This document shows positions 52,143 through 64,000 of a stretch of 64,000 nucleotides of DNA, piece by piece. The notes beneath the pieces are model-generated. The model worked only from the letters and a program-made list of their open reading frames with translations, did no database searches and was not told the origin of the DNA. The DNA comes from Apis mellifera. Its lineage: Eukaryota; Arthropoda; Insecta; Hymenoptera; Apidae. The DNA is taken from positions 3,319,032 to 3,383,031 of the forward strand of contig NC_037649.1 in assembly GCF_003254395.2 (NCBI RefSeq), read 5' to 3'. Position numbers and translations under genes: made by a program. Within the stretch, counting starts at the first letter, position 1. Every line of letters starts with the position of its first letter.

Positions 52143-55100
52143 TATATATATAAAATTTGCAATAATAATTATAGTAGATTTTGAATTATTTAGAATGTTA
52201 ATTTCACCTTGTATTAACCTTTGTATTCATCTTTTAATCCCAATTTTCCTTACTATCATCGTCAAATAATATGGATATAAGTGATTTGTAAATAATGCGC
52301 GATACAAATTGCTATTCATCCGGTTGGTTGAACAGCTTTAGCGGATATGCAATTTTTTGTTTAACACAAAGCGCTTCACTTTTTGAGAAGCTTTGTTGCT
52401 TTTTTCATGTCTTGCCATTTTGATGATACGGGGCTTGCACTTATGCATACAATGAACTTTTAACAAGATATAATATTTATATCAACCTCGTGAAATATTC
52501 TCCCCTCATTTATAAATGTGAAATCGTTTCTTTGAATATCTCAGTAATTTGCTCCTAATCGCGATAATAGGGAAAATATAATAATTCTGAATACGAAGAT
52601 AGAGTTTTTATGGATGTATAATATGAAGTTGATACTTGTCGTTGGTTTTATGGAAATATAATGTGTATATACTGCATATCACAGATTTATTTCAATGATA
52701 AAAATGATAATATACATATAAGTATGTATTATATGAATATTAAAAATATTCTATTATGTATAGAATAAATAATCTTATATTGAATTTTATTTATATCAAT
52801 ATATATTAATAATATTATTTATAACGAAAATGTTCAAATAAAAAAATGAATTTGAAAGATTAGATATGTATTTTTTTTTTTATACGTGAACAAATATAGA
52901 TAGAACAAAACAAATAGAATATATAAAATCATTGTTTGAAAATATTTTCATATTATTAGTATAAAATATGTATTAATATAAGATAATGACATTTTTTATA
53001 GTGATAAATTTTTTTAAAATTTTTTTAAAATCTTGATTAAAAGTATGTCTTTAAATTTAAAATAAATAAATGATGAATTGCAATAATATGATTTTACTAA
53101 TTGGTAATTACTAATATTTTCAATTATAATATCTTTTTTAATATTAAATATTGAATATAAAAATAATTATAATTATTTATAAGTATATTTATAATATAAA
53201 ATATAAAAATGTAAAATATATTTAATTTTATATATTTTATAAAATTTCTTAATATTTATTATATAATAATTAATTAAAGTATATGCAATGGATGTTTCGA
53301 TTAATGTTAGAAATTATAACGATCTTTTTTCGTTATAAATAAATATATAAAATATATTTGGATAATCGAAAATTTCAATCAAAATTTTCTTGAGAATGGG
53401 TATTGTCAATTTCCTGAGACGTAAATGTATAACTAATCGTATTAATTTTAATATTACATTTAAATTTGAATATTACATTAAAATTTCATTTATAAAATGT
53501 AAATGGAACTATACACAATATTTGAATTGAATTTGTTTTTATAATTGAGTTTTTATTATTTACTGAAAAATGAAATGAAATTATTTCATTTATATAAATG
53601 TCTTTATAATAAAATATAATTAAAAATATATAGTATATATAGCATAGTTGTATTTATGATAAAAAATTAATTCATTAAACATTAGAAAATTATTATAAAA
53701 TTATCTTTGAATTTATAATATTTGATATATTATGTATTTTATAAAAAATATTTCATAAAATCTTTTTAAAGGAATATAAATTTCTATTAATTAGACAAAA
53801 AATCATAACGAATAACTGAGACAAGTTGTTACATTGATATTAAAAATAACATTCTAGAAAAATCTTATAAATCTTATAAAAGAAAGATATCAAGAGAAAG
53901 ACAAAAATAAATCTTACTAAGAGAGAAAGAACTATTATGGAATTCAAATTTCTCATTTAAAGATTCTTCATTTTAGTGAAAAATATTTCTTTAGCGAAAT
54001 GTTTTTCAGTTTGCAGACTTTTATCGAAGAACAATTCGTCAAATAGCAATAATTTTTAAACAAGAGAAAAAGAGTACTGAGAGAAAGAGAACACAGAACA
54101 AAAAGAATCTAGCTGTTCGCATAGAACAACAAAAGATTATAAAATAACAAAGATTATAGAAGCGAATTGAACAGAAGACTAAAGAAGCAAATTCATATTT
54201 TTGTTTTGATATGTTCAACTTATAAATAATCAAAGAATTTGCCGAGGTTTTAAACAAAAAAAAAAAAAAAATAAAGCAAAAATATAGCAATATAAATAAT
54301 CTTATAAATAATGTAAATTCCTTCATTATAATAATAATAATATATAAAGTTTAATAAAGTTAAATAAATCATTTTGAAATAAAATATAACTGCGGATATT
54401 ATACATTTATATAAAATTTAAACATAAGGAAATAAACATAGAATACATATGATAGAGAGCAAGAAAATACAAAAAATCCAAAATACATAACATATTATGA
54501 TATTTATATAATATATAAATTATATATAATTATATTATATATATAAATAAAGCAAATATCTCTAATCTTAACTTTTTTATTCATAAAAATTATATTTTCT
54601 ATAAAAATTTAAACTCTAATAATAATTGAAGTAAATCATTATAATATGTAAATATATTTTAAAATGTATGTAAATGTATTTTAAAAACATAAAAATATAA
54701 AAAAAGACAAAAATTTAAAATAAAGATTATAAAAAGATAGAGATAGATATAGAATGTATAAAATTTCTTATAATTATGAATTACGAAAACTTTATCGAAT
54801 AATATAAGATATAAAAATTAGCAAACATAATGATATTTCAATTTTTGTACTAATTAAAAACAATTTAAAATTGATTTTAAGAAAACTTATTAAAAAGTTT
54901 AAAAATAATTTTAATATTAATAAAATTGACGTGTAATATTAATGGACCTATTAAATGATTTAAGATCTATGATGATATTTTTGGCAAGTATTTTTAAATT
55001 ATTTGAGATGAGTAAAAAAATAATTCAAATTGATCATTATGTTCATTATTTTTTGTACTTTTTTATTTCTTATATTATTCACTAAGATTTTCGTTATTTA

Positions 55101-56362
55101 TATTAATAATTTTATGTATTTTAATTGTCTTTATATAGTATATAATAATTAAAATAATTTTTTTGTTTTCTTTTATATTTGATATTTGATTTTATATTTG
55201 ATTTGATATAAAATTTACATTAATAAAATATACAAATAGTTATGATATACATATATTTTTATTATTATACATATATATATATTTTTATCATTATATTTAT
55301 ATATTTTTGGATATTAATTAATATTTTAACAATAGATATCGCAATTTTTTTATAAATTATTATGTAGAATTTTATATGTTATTTTATTTATTTGTTGAAA
55401 TATTGTTATTAAATAAAACTTTATAATATTTTTGTTAAAATTAATTATTATATGAATACTTTTTACATTTATTGTATATAGTTGAAATTGTTAAAAATAA
55501 AAATAGATATGTTAAAAATAATTGTATTGTAAAAATTAAAAATGATTTATTATATTTTATATTAGATTTGAAAAGTTTATAACTTAATAATAAGAGCAGA
55601 TTTAAATTATTTTTAATTTTTAATTTTTAATTTTCTTTAATTTCAACCATTCATTTCATCCAACTATATCTCTATCCTAAGTGTCTTTATGCCATCTTAA
55701 AAATCCGCATCAGTTCTTCGAAATAATTAATTATTGTAATTCATCATTTGAGAAAAATTAATTAAGATTTCTTAACTTAGAGATACAAATAAAAAAGATG
55801 AGATATCAAATTTAAAGGATAGATGGATGAAAAAAAATCCAATTTCAAATTATTTATAGTTACAATATATATGAAATATTGTCATCATTCATATTTAGTA
55901 ATTTCGAACAATTTTTATAATTATAAAATAATATACACTTTCTTAAAATTTTCTTTATCGATTTTTGGACATCTAATATATAAAAGGACTTGTTGATTGA
56001 AATTGATACGATCATAAATTAAATTTTGCTGTCTATATAATTAAATTTTTAATAGAATATAATATATACTATCTCTAGATATACTATCTATACTCATATA
56101 ATATGTACTATCATTCAATATATTTCGCAATTTATTAAAAATTTTTTTTAGTTCCAGTTTTGTAGATTTAAATAAAATTTTACAATAAATTAGAAATTAA
56201 ATAATTTCAAATTTGATAATTATGCAAAAAATATATATTATTTTAAAATGTATCGAGTAATTATTTAAAATCGGTGTAATAATTGACTAGTTATTTGTAG
56301 ATCTTCTCATTATCGATTTCAAATCAATTTTATAACACGCATTTCGAAAAAAGAACTAATAA
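51598..56362. other. Gene-poor AT-rich DNA
   Basis: No gene supported. It includes a strong (AT)n microsatellite (52079-52152), and 52285-52520 is less AT-rich and non-repetitive. The rest is low-complexity AT sequence. Confidence 0.5.
52079..52152. repeat. (AT)n microsatellite
   Basis: About 35 AT/TA units with one phase break. Confidence 0.9.
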
Positions 56363-56484
56363 ATCTCAAGTCATATCACGTAAAAACTACTGGTTCACGT
56401 TCAATCACCAAAATCAAGCTATGTCGGGTACAGCTAGTATTTCGATGTATAACTTGGAAATATTGTGTATTTTTTATTGATATT
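56363..56484 (+). pseudogene. 5S rRNA-like pseudogene, copy 2
   Basis: The plus strand reads CATATCACG, ACTGGTTCACGTTCAATCAC, CAAAATCAAGCTATGTCGGG, CAGCTAGTATTTCGATG and AACTTGGAAATATTGTG. It runs parallel to the 5S order CATACCACG, ATCGGTTCTCGTCCGATCAC, CGAAATTAAGCAGCGTCGGG, CGGTTAGTACTTGGATG and CGCTTGGGAACACC. T runs follow within 30 bp. About 70-75% identity is my visual estimate. It is not a functional 5S gene. Confidence 0.72.
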
Positions 56485-58084
56485 TTTTTTCTTCTGAGTT
56501 TCACGTATTTTATCAATGTGAATTAATTTTTATTTATATATATTATTTTTTAATTTTAGAATTTCAGTATACAATACTCTCTCATTTTTAGTAAAGTAGT
56601 TGATGTTTATTTTTTTTATATAAATTTTGTTTAAACATCGATTTATTTCACAATTTGCGTAAAATTGTCATACGTAATAGTATAAATATACTTGTAAATA
56701 TGATCGAGAATAGAGATCTATTCGATATAACTATGATTTATGACAAGCATTGATATAATGAATGTTTTAAAGAAGATAGTAATGAATAGGAATTTTTAAG
56801 TTGATAGTTATGATTAAAAGTCATTATAATTGAGATTAGTTATAAATAATAAATAATAAATAATAAATAGATTAATTATAAACAATTAATTGTGAATATT
56901 GGAATTGTAAAAATCGATTGTAAAAGAATGCAATTTGTATAAAAAATTTCTAGTTATTTTTACTCAACTCTCGACTATGGTGAATTTTGATTTATTTTAG
57001 TTTATCTTTGTTTATCTCCCATTTAAAACGCTTAATCAACATTCTACAAAACCATTTAATCGAAGTTTGATTTGAAATGTTAGAGAGCCATTCTTGTACT
57101 TTAATTTCGAAGTTATGAGCATCATTATCGAGACATATGTATGAGACATGTATATAGCAGAATATACTCGAAGTAATTCCAAGTCTCTACAACTCATCTC
57201 TAGTCGCCTGGAGACGAAACTTATGATAAATAATATATATCTTAATAAACAATATATATCTTAAATATGATTCTACTGTTTGAATTTTCAATTTAAAGAT
57301 GATTGTTTCCCAATTATATTAATTATAAACATTGAAATTTATATCCTTACGACAATTTTCATTTTAAAAATAAACCAATAATGTTTGTTTTATTTTTCAT
57401 GTATATATTTTAATTAACAACATCTATTAAATTTTTTTATTAATTAACAAATATTAAATTCATTATGAAACTCATTATAAAATTTATATATTTATAATAT
57501 TATTATAAATATTATTATAAAGCTCAAGATTCTTATGAGGAATTCTAATTATATCTATGCATTAGAATATCTTTAAAATATTAAATTTTTTAATTTAATA
57601 AATTACTCAGCAAAACAAATGTGACTTGAGAAATAAATTTTTTAATTAATAAATAAATTATTTCTTATTTTATTGATGAAATATAAATATTGGTCTTTAT
57701 CATTTTTTGTACTTTTTTTGGATATATTTGAAGATAATTAATAGAATTAAATAATAGATAAAGTATTATATATTCATGTAGTAAAATATATATTAGAAGA
57801 AGAAATAAATTTTAGTAATTATTTAAAAGAGTAAATTATTTAAAAAAGTAATTATTTATAAGATGCTATTATTTTTCGTACTTGATAATTTTTTAATATG
57901 TAGAGTATGTTATCAGAAACAGAACATGAATATTTTTGTTAAATTGAAAGATATGAAATATAAATACGTTAGAATTAAAATAGTTTCGAAGTATGCATAT
58001 TGATCATAATATTATTTTTCTCGATATCATTTTTTTCGATATATTTAAGATTATTAACATTTTTTTAAATGGAATTATATATTC
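56485..58084. other. AT-rich intergenic DNA
   Basis: No gene seen. A short less AT-rich stretch (57095-57225) contains a GAGAC-rich sequence of unknown nature. Confidence 0.45.
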
Positions 58085-58714
58085 TTTTCCCTTGTATATT
58101 GAAGTCGATATCTAAACGAGTTCAACTGCGTAACACAATATGACTTTCATTCCAGAAAAATGGAATAAATAAAATTCAACATGTAAAATTCAATACGTTG
58201 CACTTTTATGAGAATCGTTACCAATTCTTTTGGAAAATGTACTTTTGGACATTCGTGAAAAAATATAGTATCAACATGATAGATGTCTAATCCATGGGAA
58301 TTCTTGAATAATAAGTTTTCAAATCATAGGATTGGACATAACGGATCTGTATCATGGCCTGTTCCCTTACGAGATTTTATATTTCTTGATTTTTATCTAT
58401 AAGAAAGAGTGAAAAACGAAGTTTATTATAAACAACTAATTACATTAAAAAATATAAAAGAAAGAATCAGTTAAATAAATATATCGCAATTCAAGAGAAT
58501 AATTTTGAACATTTAATGTAATAGAAATAAAATAAATGAATTTTGTACATTTTATCATTATATTATATATATTTTTTATTTATTTATTCCATTATTTTTA
58601 TTTATTACATTATATTTTATTTATTCCATTTTTCTGGATTGAAGCTTATTTGAAAATCATATTGTTACATATTGAACTCGTTTAAATGTCGGCCCTAATA
58701 TAAAAGGGAAAAAA
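58085..58714 (+). mobile_element. Decayed DNA transposon with long inverted termini
   Basis: The first about 110 bp and the reverse complement of the last about 115 bp share TTCCCTT(G/T)TATATT, then TAAACGAGTTCAA, GTAACA, CAATATGA and TCCAGAAAAATGGAATAAAT. Between them, 58320-58440 on the plus strand encodes NHRIGHNGSVSWPVPLRDFI, then FLDFYL, a stop and ERVKNEVYY. This is the decayed image of a DDE transposase end of the form RIG..G...WP.RSPDL.PLDFFLWG..K..VY. I cannot name the family surely; a Tc1/mariner-IS630-related group is likely. No target duplication is evident. Confidence 0.7.
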
Positions 58715-59092
58715 GTATAAGTATAAGTATAGTATTAAAAAAGATTATTAAGTATTTCGCTTCCCATAATTCATCCTGTATTATTAAGATCATTAAATAA
58801 TATTGAAAGGATTTTGTTGGACTTTGTTCATTAAAAAGATATTAATAAGAATTTTTTAAAACAATTTAGATTAAATTAAATCAGAATAGTTTTAATCAGG
58901 TTTTCAATTGTTCGATTAAATTAACAAAAATAATCTAAAAAATCTAATTTAAAATCAATGCAAACAATTAAGTCGACCTACAAGTATTTTATAATTTTAT
59001 TTAATTCTGATTTGAGATGAAATTAAATTTAAAATTATCATAAATTCATTGATGGCAAATAAAATTTATTTAATTCGTGGTTTCATAATTTA

Positions 59093-60009
59093 TTGGGTTG
59101 GCAAGTAATTGCGGATTTCAGTTGAAGTTGATGACGACCTAATCAAAGCAATAATCGATTCGGATCGTCACAGTACAACTCGTGAGATTGCAGAGAAGCA
59201 TCACATACATGCATTAAAAAACCACTTAAAACAACTTGGCTATATTCAAAAACTCGATACATGGGTTCCTCACGATCTGAAAGAAAAGCATTTAACAAGC
59301 AACGCATTAACAGCTGCGATTTGCTAAAGAAACGTAATGAAAATGATCGTTCGGTTGGGTGATAAGAGTTCAAAATAGACAATTCCTTTGTAATCCCACC
59401 AAACTGATAACAAAACCTTCTTTTGATGAATATCAGCTTTTGATGTTGTTTGAGCTGGTTCACGTGGCCTGCTCCATGATCTTTTCCGCTTGATATTATT
59501 GTAAACAACCCATTTTTCATCGCCAGTTATCAGTCGTTTTAAAAATGGAAATTTCTGTTGTCTACATTGAACAACTAACGAAATTAAACAATGCAGTTGA
59601 AGAAAAGCGGCCCGAATTGACAAATCGAAAAGGTTGTATTCCATCATGACAATGCAAGGCCACACATATCTTTGGTCACTCGGCAAAAATTATTGGAGCT
59701 TGGTTGGGATGTGGCAAAACATCCACCATATAGTCCTGACCTTGATTACTTTTTGTTTCGATTTTTACAAAACTTCTTGAATGGTAAAAATTTCAATAAT
59801 GATGATGATATCAAATCGTACCTGATTCATTTTTTTGCTAATAAAAACCAGAAGTTTTATGAACGAGGGATTATGATGCTGCCTGAAAGATGGCAAAAGG
59901 TCATTGATCAAAATGGGCAACACATTACAGAATAAAGTTATTTAGTTCCATGAAAAAATTATCTTTGATTTTCTAAAAAAAATCCGCAATTACTTAGTTG
60001 CCAACCCAA
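59093..60009 (+). mobile_element. Internally deleted and rearranged mariner transposon
   Basis: The element starts TTGGGTTGGCAAGTAATTGC and ends with the inverted copy GCAATTACTTAGTTGCCAAC plus CCAA, flanked by TA at both sides (59091-59092, 60010-60011). The left terminus lacks a few bases found in the right one. It matches the mellifera-type mariners of Hymenoptera. At 917 bp it is shorter than a full copy of about 1.3 kb, mainly because the first part of the transposase gene is gone. Confidence 0.93.
59119..59938 (+). pseudogene. Mariner transposase remnant with inverted central segment
   Basis: Three blocks. Block 1 (+, 59119-59349) encodes VEVDDDLIKAIIDSDRHSTT, the HLKQLGY helix region and KLDTWVPHDLKEKHL. 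Block 2 (59347-59548) is inverted: read on the minus strand it gives FLKRLITGDEKWVVYNN with the first catalytic Asp, WSRPREPAQT and KVLLSVWWDYKGIVYFELL. Block 3 (+, 59549-59938) gives VEEKRPELTNRKG, then after a frameshift the second Asp in HDNARPH. YSPDL and DYFLF are joined without the usual residues between them, and the block ends QKVIDQNGQHITE before TAA. The N-terminal roughly 65 residues are missing. It cannot encode a working enzyme. Confidence 0.9.
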
Positions 60010-60411
60010 TATATTGGATTTGAATTAAGCATTAATTAAGTTTAATAATAATGATCTATTATAAATTTAATTTTAAATTGTTTTCATTAATATCTTTTTA
60101 ATAAACAACAAATACTAAGTAAAACTTCCACAACATTATTCAGTGTGATAATTTTGATAATTGATAATTATGATAAATTTAATAAATGAATCGTCGAAAT
60201 CGAAGGAATTATTCTTTTTCTAAATATTTATTCGAATTTTCAATTAATAAACAAATATTATTTCTTTTTTGTCAATGAATAAGATTCATATTAGTTCTCA
60301 TCATTCTTTATATTCCATTCGAAAACAATAAAACACATAATATAATCTAACTCGATTGAAAAAACATGGTGTACATTTGCAAAATATAGATAGATATTTC
60401 GCGATCTCTTT

Positions 60412-60512
60412 TGCGTTGTTCATGTCTAAATGTCTCCACCTACGTACTATACTGTATCAGGAGTTACTTAATTTCGGTCGAGACTCATAGTAGATTCTGT
60501 GATCCAATTATC
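60412..60512 (-). pseudogene. 5S rRNA-like pseudogene, copy 3 (weakest)
   Basis: The plus strand shows TCTCCACCTACGTACTATAC followed by GAGTTACTTAATTTCGGT. This parallels the reverse complement of 5S rRNA, TCCCCCATCCAAGTACTAAC then CGCTGCTTAATTTCGGT. The outer parts are badly eroded and the T-run end is absent. Confidence 0.5.
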
Positions 60513-60720
60513 GCGGTGCACCGCGAACGGTGATGTATGGATGACGCGACACTCTTCGACCGTCCCCTTTTCATATTGAAGGGGAAACCGGGTTTGCCGC
60601 TACCTGCGACGGTAATGATCCTCAAAAGCAGAATGGATGATATCTAACTGTAGGCGACGATTCCGCTCTTCTGGCGGATATCAATTTATTTCCTGCTAAA
60701 GTTTGCAACTGTCATATTAA
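60505..60720. other. GC-richer island with a perfect 14-bp palindrome
   Basis: About 215 bp with CpG-rich sequence, including the palindrome CGCGGTGCACCGCG (60512-60525) and a CCCCTT...AAGGGG hairpin near 60566-60586. It is non-repetitive and has no ORF of note. It may be a regulatory or promoter element. Confidence 0.35.
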
Positions 60721-62580
60721 ATTATCGTATCCGAATATTCTTTGATGTTTTTTCGTAATTAATTGTTTTCGCTATTGCGATGTTTATGCGAATAAATGCT
60801 ATGTTTTTTTAGAATAGATGAACTATGAAACTATGAAACTTCTTAATCGAAAAAGATGATTATATGTAAATTTATCAAATTAAAATTTATGTTGATTATT
60901 GAGAATAAGATTTATCTTATTAATTTTTTTTGAAGTTTGAAATATATATTTAAAAATATTGATAATATTAATAATGAATATTTAAAATTCATTTTAAATA
61001 ACTTTTATATGTATTCTTTTATGCACATCTTTGATATGCTAAATACGCTAAATATTTCATATTTTAGATACATATTTTACAAATTCAAAAAATCTGTGAA
61101 ATACGAAAATAAAATATAACAAACAACTTTTTGATGATTTAAATTACAATGATAAATATTAAATATGAGATTGATGAAATAATTTTAAAATGATCAAATA
61201 ATGTTTTTTTTCGAAATAATAATGGAAATATTAGCTATATAGTAATATGTTAATAATTAATAATTTTTTTATTATTATTTTATATTATTATTATTCTTAT
61301 TTTTTACCGAATTTAATTTAATTCAAAACTTAATCTAATAATACAAATATAATTTAAATTCATTTTAAATCTAATAAAAATCTATTAAAAACTTTAAAAA
61401 TATGAATATTTATAAAAAATATTTTTGTGTACATCTTTGAAAATAAAGTGAAATGACAATGATATGTAAGAAAAAATTGTTCAGGATATTCATTTTGACC
61501 ATATATTTTAAGACTATCAAAATCAATAAAATGCATTTTATTTTCAGTGATAAAATGAAATATTATATTTTCTTATAAGGTGGAGGATTGAAACAAGAAA
61601 TTATAGAAATCACAAAAGATATATAATTGTTTTATTAATTTTTTTAACGTTTCTCAACTTTATATATCTATTTATACACGCGAGCTCTGTTAAAATATTA
61701 ACTTTTGAGCATTATGATTTATATTTTATAGATGCATTTTATAATGGTAAAAATTTTTCCATTATTATTATTTTTTTAAAAAATTTTGTTATATTAATCT
61801 TCTATTATATTATATTATATTATATTAGATATATAGATAAAAATTTTATTCTTTATTATATTATGTTAGTATTATATTACTCTGATATGTATATATACAT
61901 ATACATCGAATAAAATAATATTGTAAGAATTTTCTTTATGCTTTATTCATTATATTTTCATATAAGTATAGTGTATAGGTATATAAGTATATGTATATCA
62001 TTTTCATTTGATATTATAGTATATATTTGATTATGATATATATATATAAAACATGATGCTTTAAAATTAAATATTTTAGTGAATATTAGTAAAGATTTTA
62101 TTATTGAATAAAGAAACATTTCTTTTATCAATTATTATTATTGACAGAAACATAATTTTTTAATGATTTTTTTTTAAAAATAAGATAATATTAACTTTGA
62201 GAGTTATTTCACCGAAAAAAGATAATTTTATTTATTTATATTATATAATAATTAATTAAACTATATTACGTATATGCATAAAAGAAATAAGAATTTTAAT
62301 CATTTTTTATTTTTTCTATCTTTGAAGTCCTCATTTTGTGAAACGGATTTTTATTTGATCAAAATTAAACTGATTTGTTATTTATTGTTAGTTTTATTTA
62401 TTGAAGTAGTCTCAGGTAATAGATATTTTATTTTACTATAATGAATAGCTATAAATTTTAATTTATTTCAGGATATTCAATATCATACTGATCAAATTTC
62501 TTTGCAAATTACTTACATTATAAATCGCAAATTGTGATATATACAATATTAGATTTCGTATATCCAATATTATATCCAAT
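60721..62580. other. AT-rich intergenic DNA
   Basis: No gene, RNA or repeat family seen apart from short ATTAT and TATATA runs. Confidence 0.5.
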
Positions 62581-62972
62581 TATTTTTATTTCGTATATTT
62601 TAATAATTATTTCAATGAATTATTTATATCATTTCTTTTATCATCTACAATATATTATCAATAAAATAATTGTTTAAACATTCTATTTATCCAATGTTAT
62701 AATTGGCTGTCGATTCTGATACATTCTCTGATTTCATATATTTATCTATATTTCAAATAAAATAATTCTCTTTCTATTATTCTCATTTATAAATATTTAT
62801 TCAATATTACAATTACTTGTTGATTCCATTATTTTCTTTTTTATCCAATATAACGTCAATAAAATATTCATTTGAATATTCCATTTATCCAATGTTACGA
62901 TTACTTATCGATTCCGTTATTTTCTTTTCAATATTTCGCCAATGAAATATTCATTCAAATGTTTCATTATTT
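62581..62972. repeat. Diverged tandem repeat, period about 99 bp, four copies
   Basis: Copies begin near 62581, 62680, 62779 and 62878. The best-kept words are ATTC(T/C)ATTTATCCAATGTTA, TT(A/G)(C/T)T(T/G)(G/A)T(C/T)GATTC, then TTTTCTTTT and CAATAAAATAATT/ATTCATT. Copy 1 is the most diverged. Confidence 0.75.
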
Positions 62973-63009
62973 CAATTTTTCAACATTTCTTATCGAAACT
63001 TTCTATTTA

Positions 63010-63265
63010 ATATCCTCTCCTGAAGCTTACCATGTTGCATGACCCATTATATCTGTCACAATTAACAAAGGTAGTTGCAAGGCAATTATTGAAGTCCGAG
63101 CGAAAAAATTAATGTTCCATAGCGATTCCATCGATAGTACCTTACAAAGTATGACACGAACATGCGAGAGTCTACGTAAGGGTTGGCTCACGACTGGCGT
63201 CGAGTGTAAGAGTCTCTTTGCACCCCGTCGATCAATATTACGTCCAGTGGCGTAGCATGGAAAAC
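63010..63265. other. GC-richer island
   Basis: About 250 bp less AT-rich than the flanks, with CpG-rich segments (GGCGTCGAGTG, CCCCGTCGATC). I see no ORF, tRNA or terminal repeat. It could be a conserved noncoding element or a first exon of a gene beyond the window. Confidence 0.3.
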
Positions 63266-64000
63266 TATTTCTTTTTGCTTTTTAATTATTATGTATCATC
63301 ATAAGTGATGCCATATTTTTCAATTTTTTGCGATTAATGTAAAATTGTAACTTTCAATATACGATCTGATACAATGTTTCTTATTAAAGAAATGATGATA
63401 TACTTTATATGTTAGCAATGGAAAATAATTGAAATAAACTTTATTTTTTTTTAAAATATTTAGTATTTTTTTGAAACGTATGAAAAAATAAAAATCTCTA
63501 ATTTCCTTTATGTTCTTATTAGAAAAAACAAAATAGATTCTAAATCTTTAAAACAAATAAAGTTTATAAGATTATTTAAAAGTATAATTTAAAATAAACA
63601 TTTATATGTATAAATATGTATGAATATTATATTTATTATATCTTGAAAAAAATGTTAAATATTTTAATTAAGAAAGATGGAATATTTATAATAATTTAGA
63701 TTAAATTTTTTTAGAGTTTAATTAATTATTATTATATATATTATTATTATATTATATAAATTAGAGAGAATATAAAAATTTGTAAAGCATTGAGGTCAAA
63801 AAAGATCAGGAAATATTAACTTACTTATATTATTATTAACTTATAATATTTATAATATACTAATTATTTTTGTTTTTGTCAATTTTTGAAAATCAACTGC
63901 AGTATTTTTTCTTTTTATAATATATTCATTCGTTAAAAATGAAATAATTCAAGCTATTTTAAATATTCACGATAATAAAAAAAGATTTTTTTATATATAT
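63266..64000. other. AT-rich intergenic DNA to the window end
   Basis: Nothing recognisable. Confidence 0.5.

Noticed and set aside
59143..59686. Minus-strand ORFs in the mariner as separate genes
   Set aside because: They cover the inverted transposase segment and antisense of the flanking blocks; they are parts of the broken element.
1..64000. CRISPR arrays, bacterial operons, tRNA genes
   Set aside because: The window is eukaryotic with spliced genes. No regularly spaced repeats with unique spacers and no cloverleaf with A and B boxes were noticed.

Overview
The window looks like nuclear DNA of a bee-like hymenopteran, most probably Apis. Evidence: very high AT content (by eye about 80%), dense (AT)n microsatellites, short AT-rich introns, insect-type orthologues, and a mariner remnant whose termini and transposase match the hymenopteran mellifera-type mariners. 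No search was run; names rest on recognising motifs in translated exons and on exon phases that join cleanly.

Region 1 (1-12,700, + strand) holds most of an intersectin/Dap160 gene, cut at its 5' end. I assembled 28 exons that read in one frame for 1,566 codons to a stop at 12,679: EH2, coiled coil, five SH3 domains, then after a 4.1-kb intron a RhoGEF (DH), PH and C2 module. Two consecutive 75-nt exons of equal phase encode alternative first strands of the C2 domain, and a 9-nt microexon sits before the fourth SH3.

Region 2 (14,242-about 21,600, - strand) holds one long, intron-free coding exon for a predicted secreted, low-complexity protein of 1,281 residues with no domain I recognise, plus a probable spliced 5' UTR exon.

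Region 3 (22,990-31,260) is a compact cluster of four housekeeping genes: RNA polymerase I subunit RPA49 (-), SGT1 co-chaperone (+), CCDC51/MITOK-like mitochondrial channel protein (-) and the Tex-like SRBD1 protein (+). The first two and last two pairs are head to head and could share promoters. SRBD1 has a GC-AG intron.

Region 4 (31,260-64,000) has no gene that I can support. It holds decayed mobile DNA: a hAT transposase relic, an element with about 110-bp inverted termini and a decayed DDE transposase, and a deleted mariner whose middle is inverted. It also has three stretches resembling 5S rRNA, a 260-bp nearly perfect palindrome, two diverged tandem duplications, a 390-bp AT minisatellite and several GC-richer islands that may be conserved noncoding DNA.
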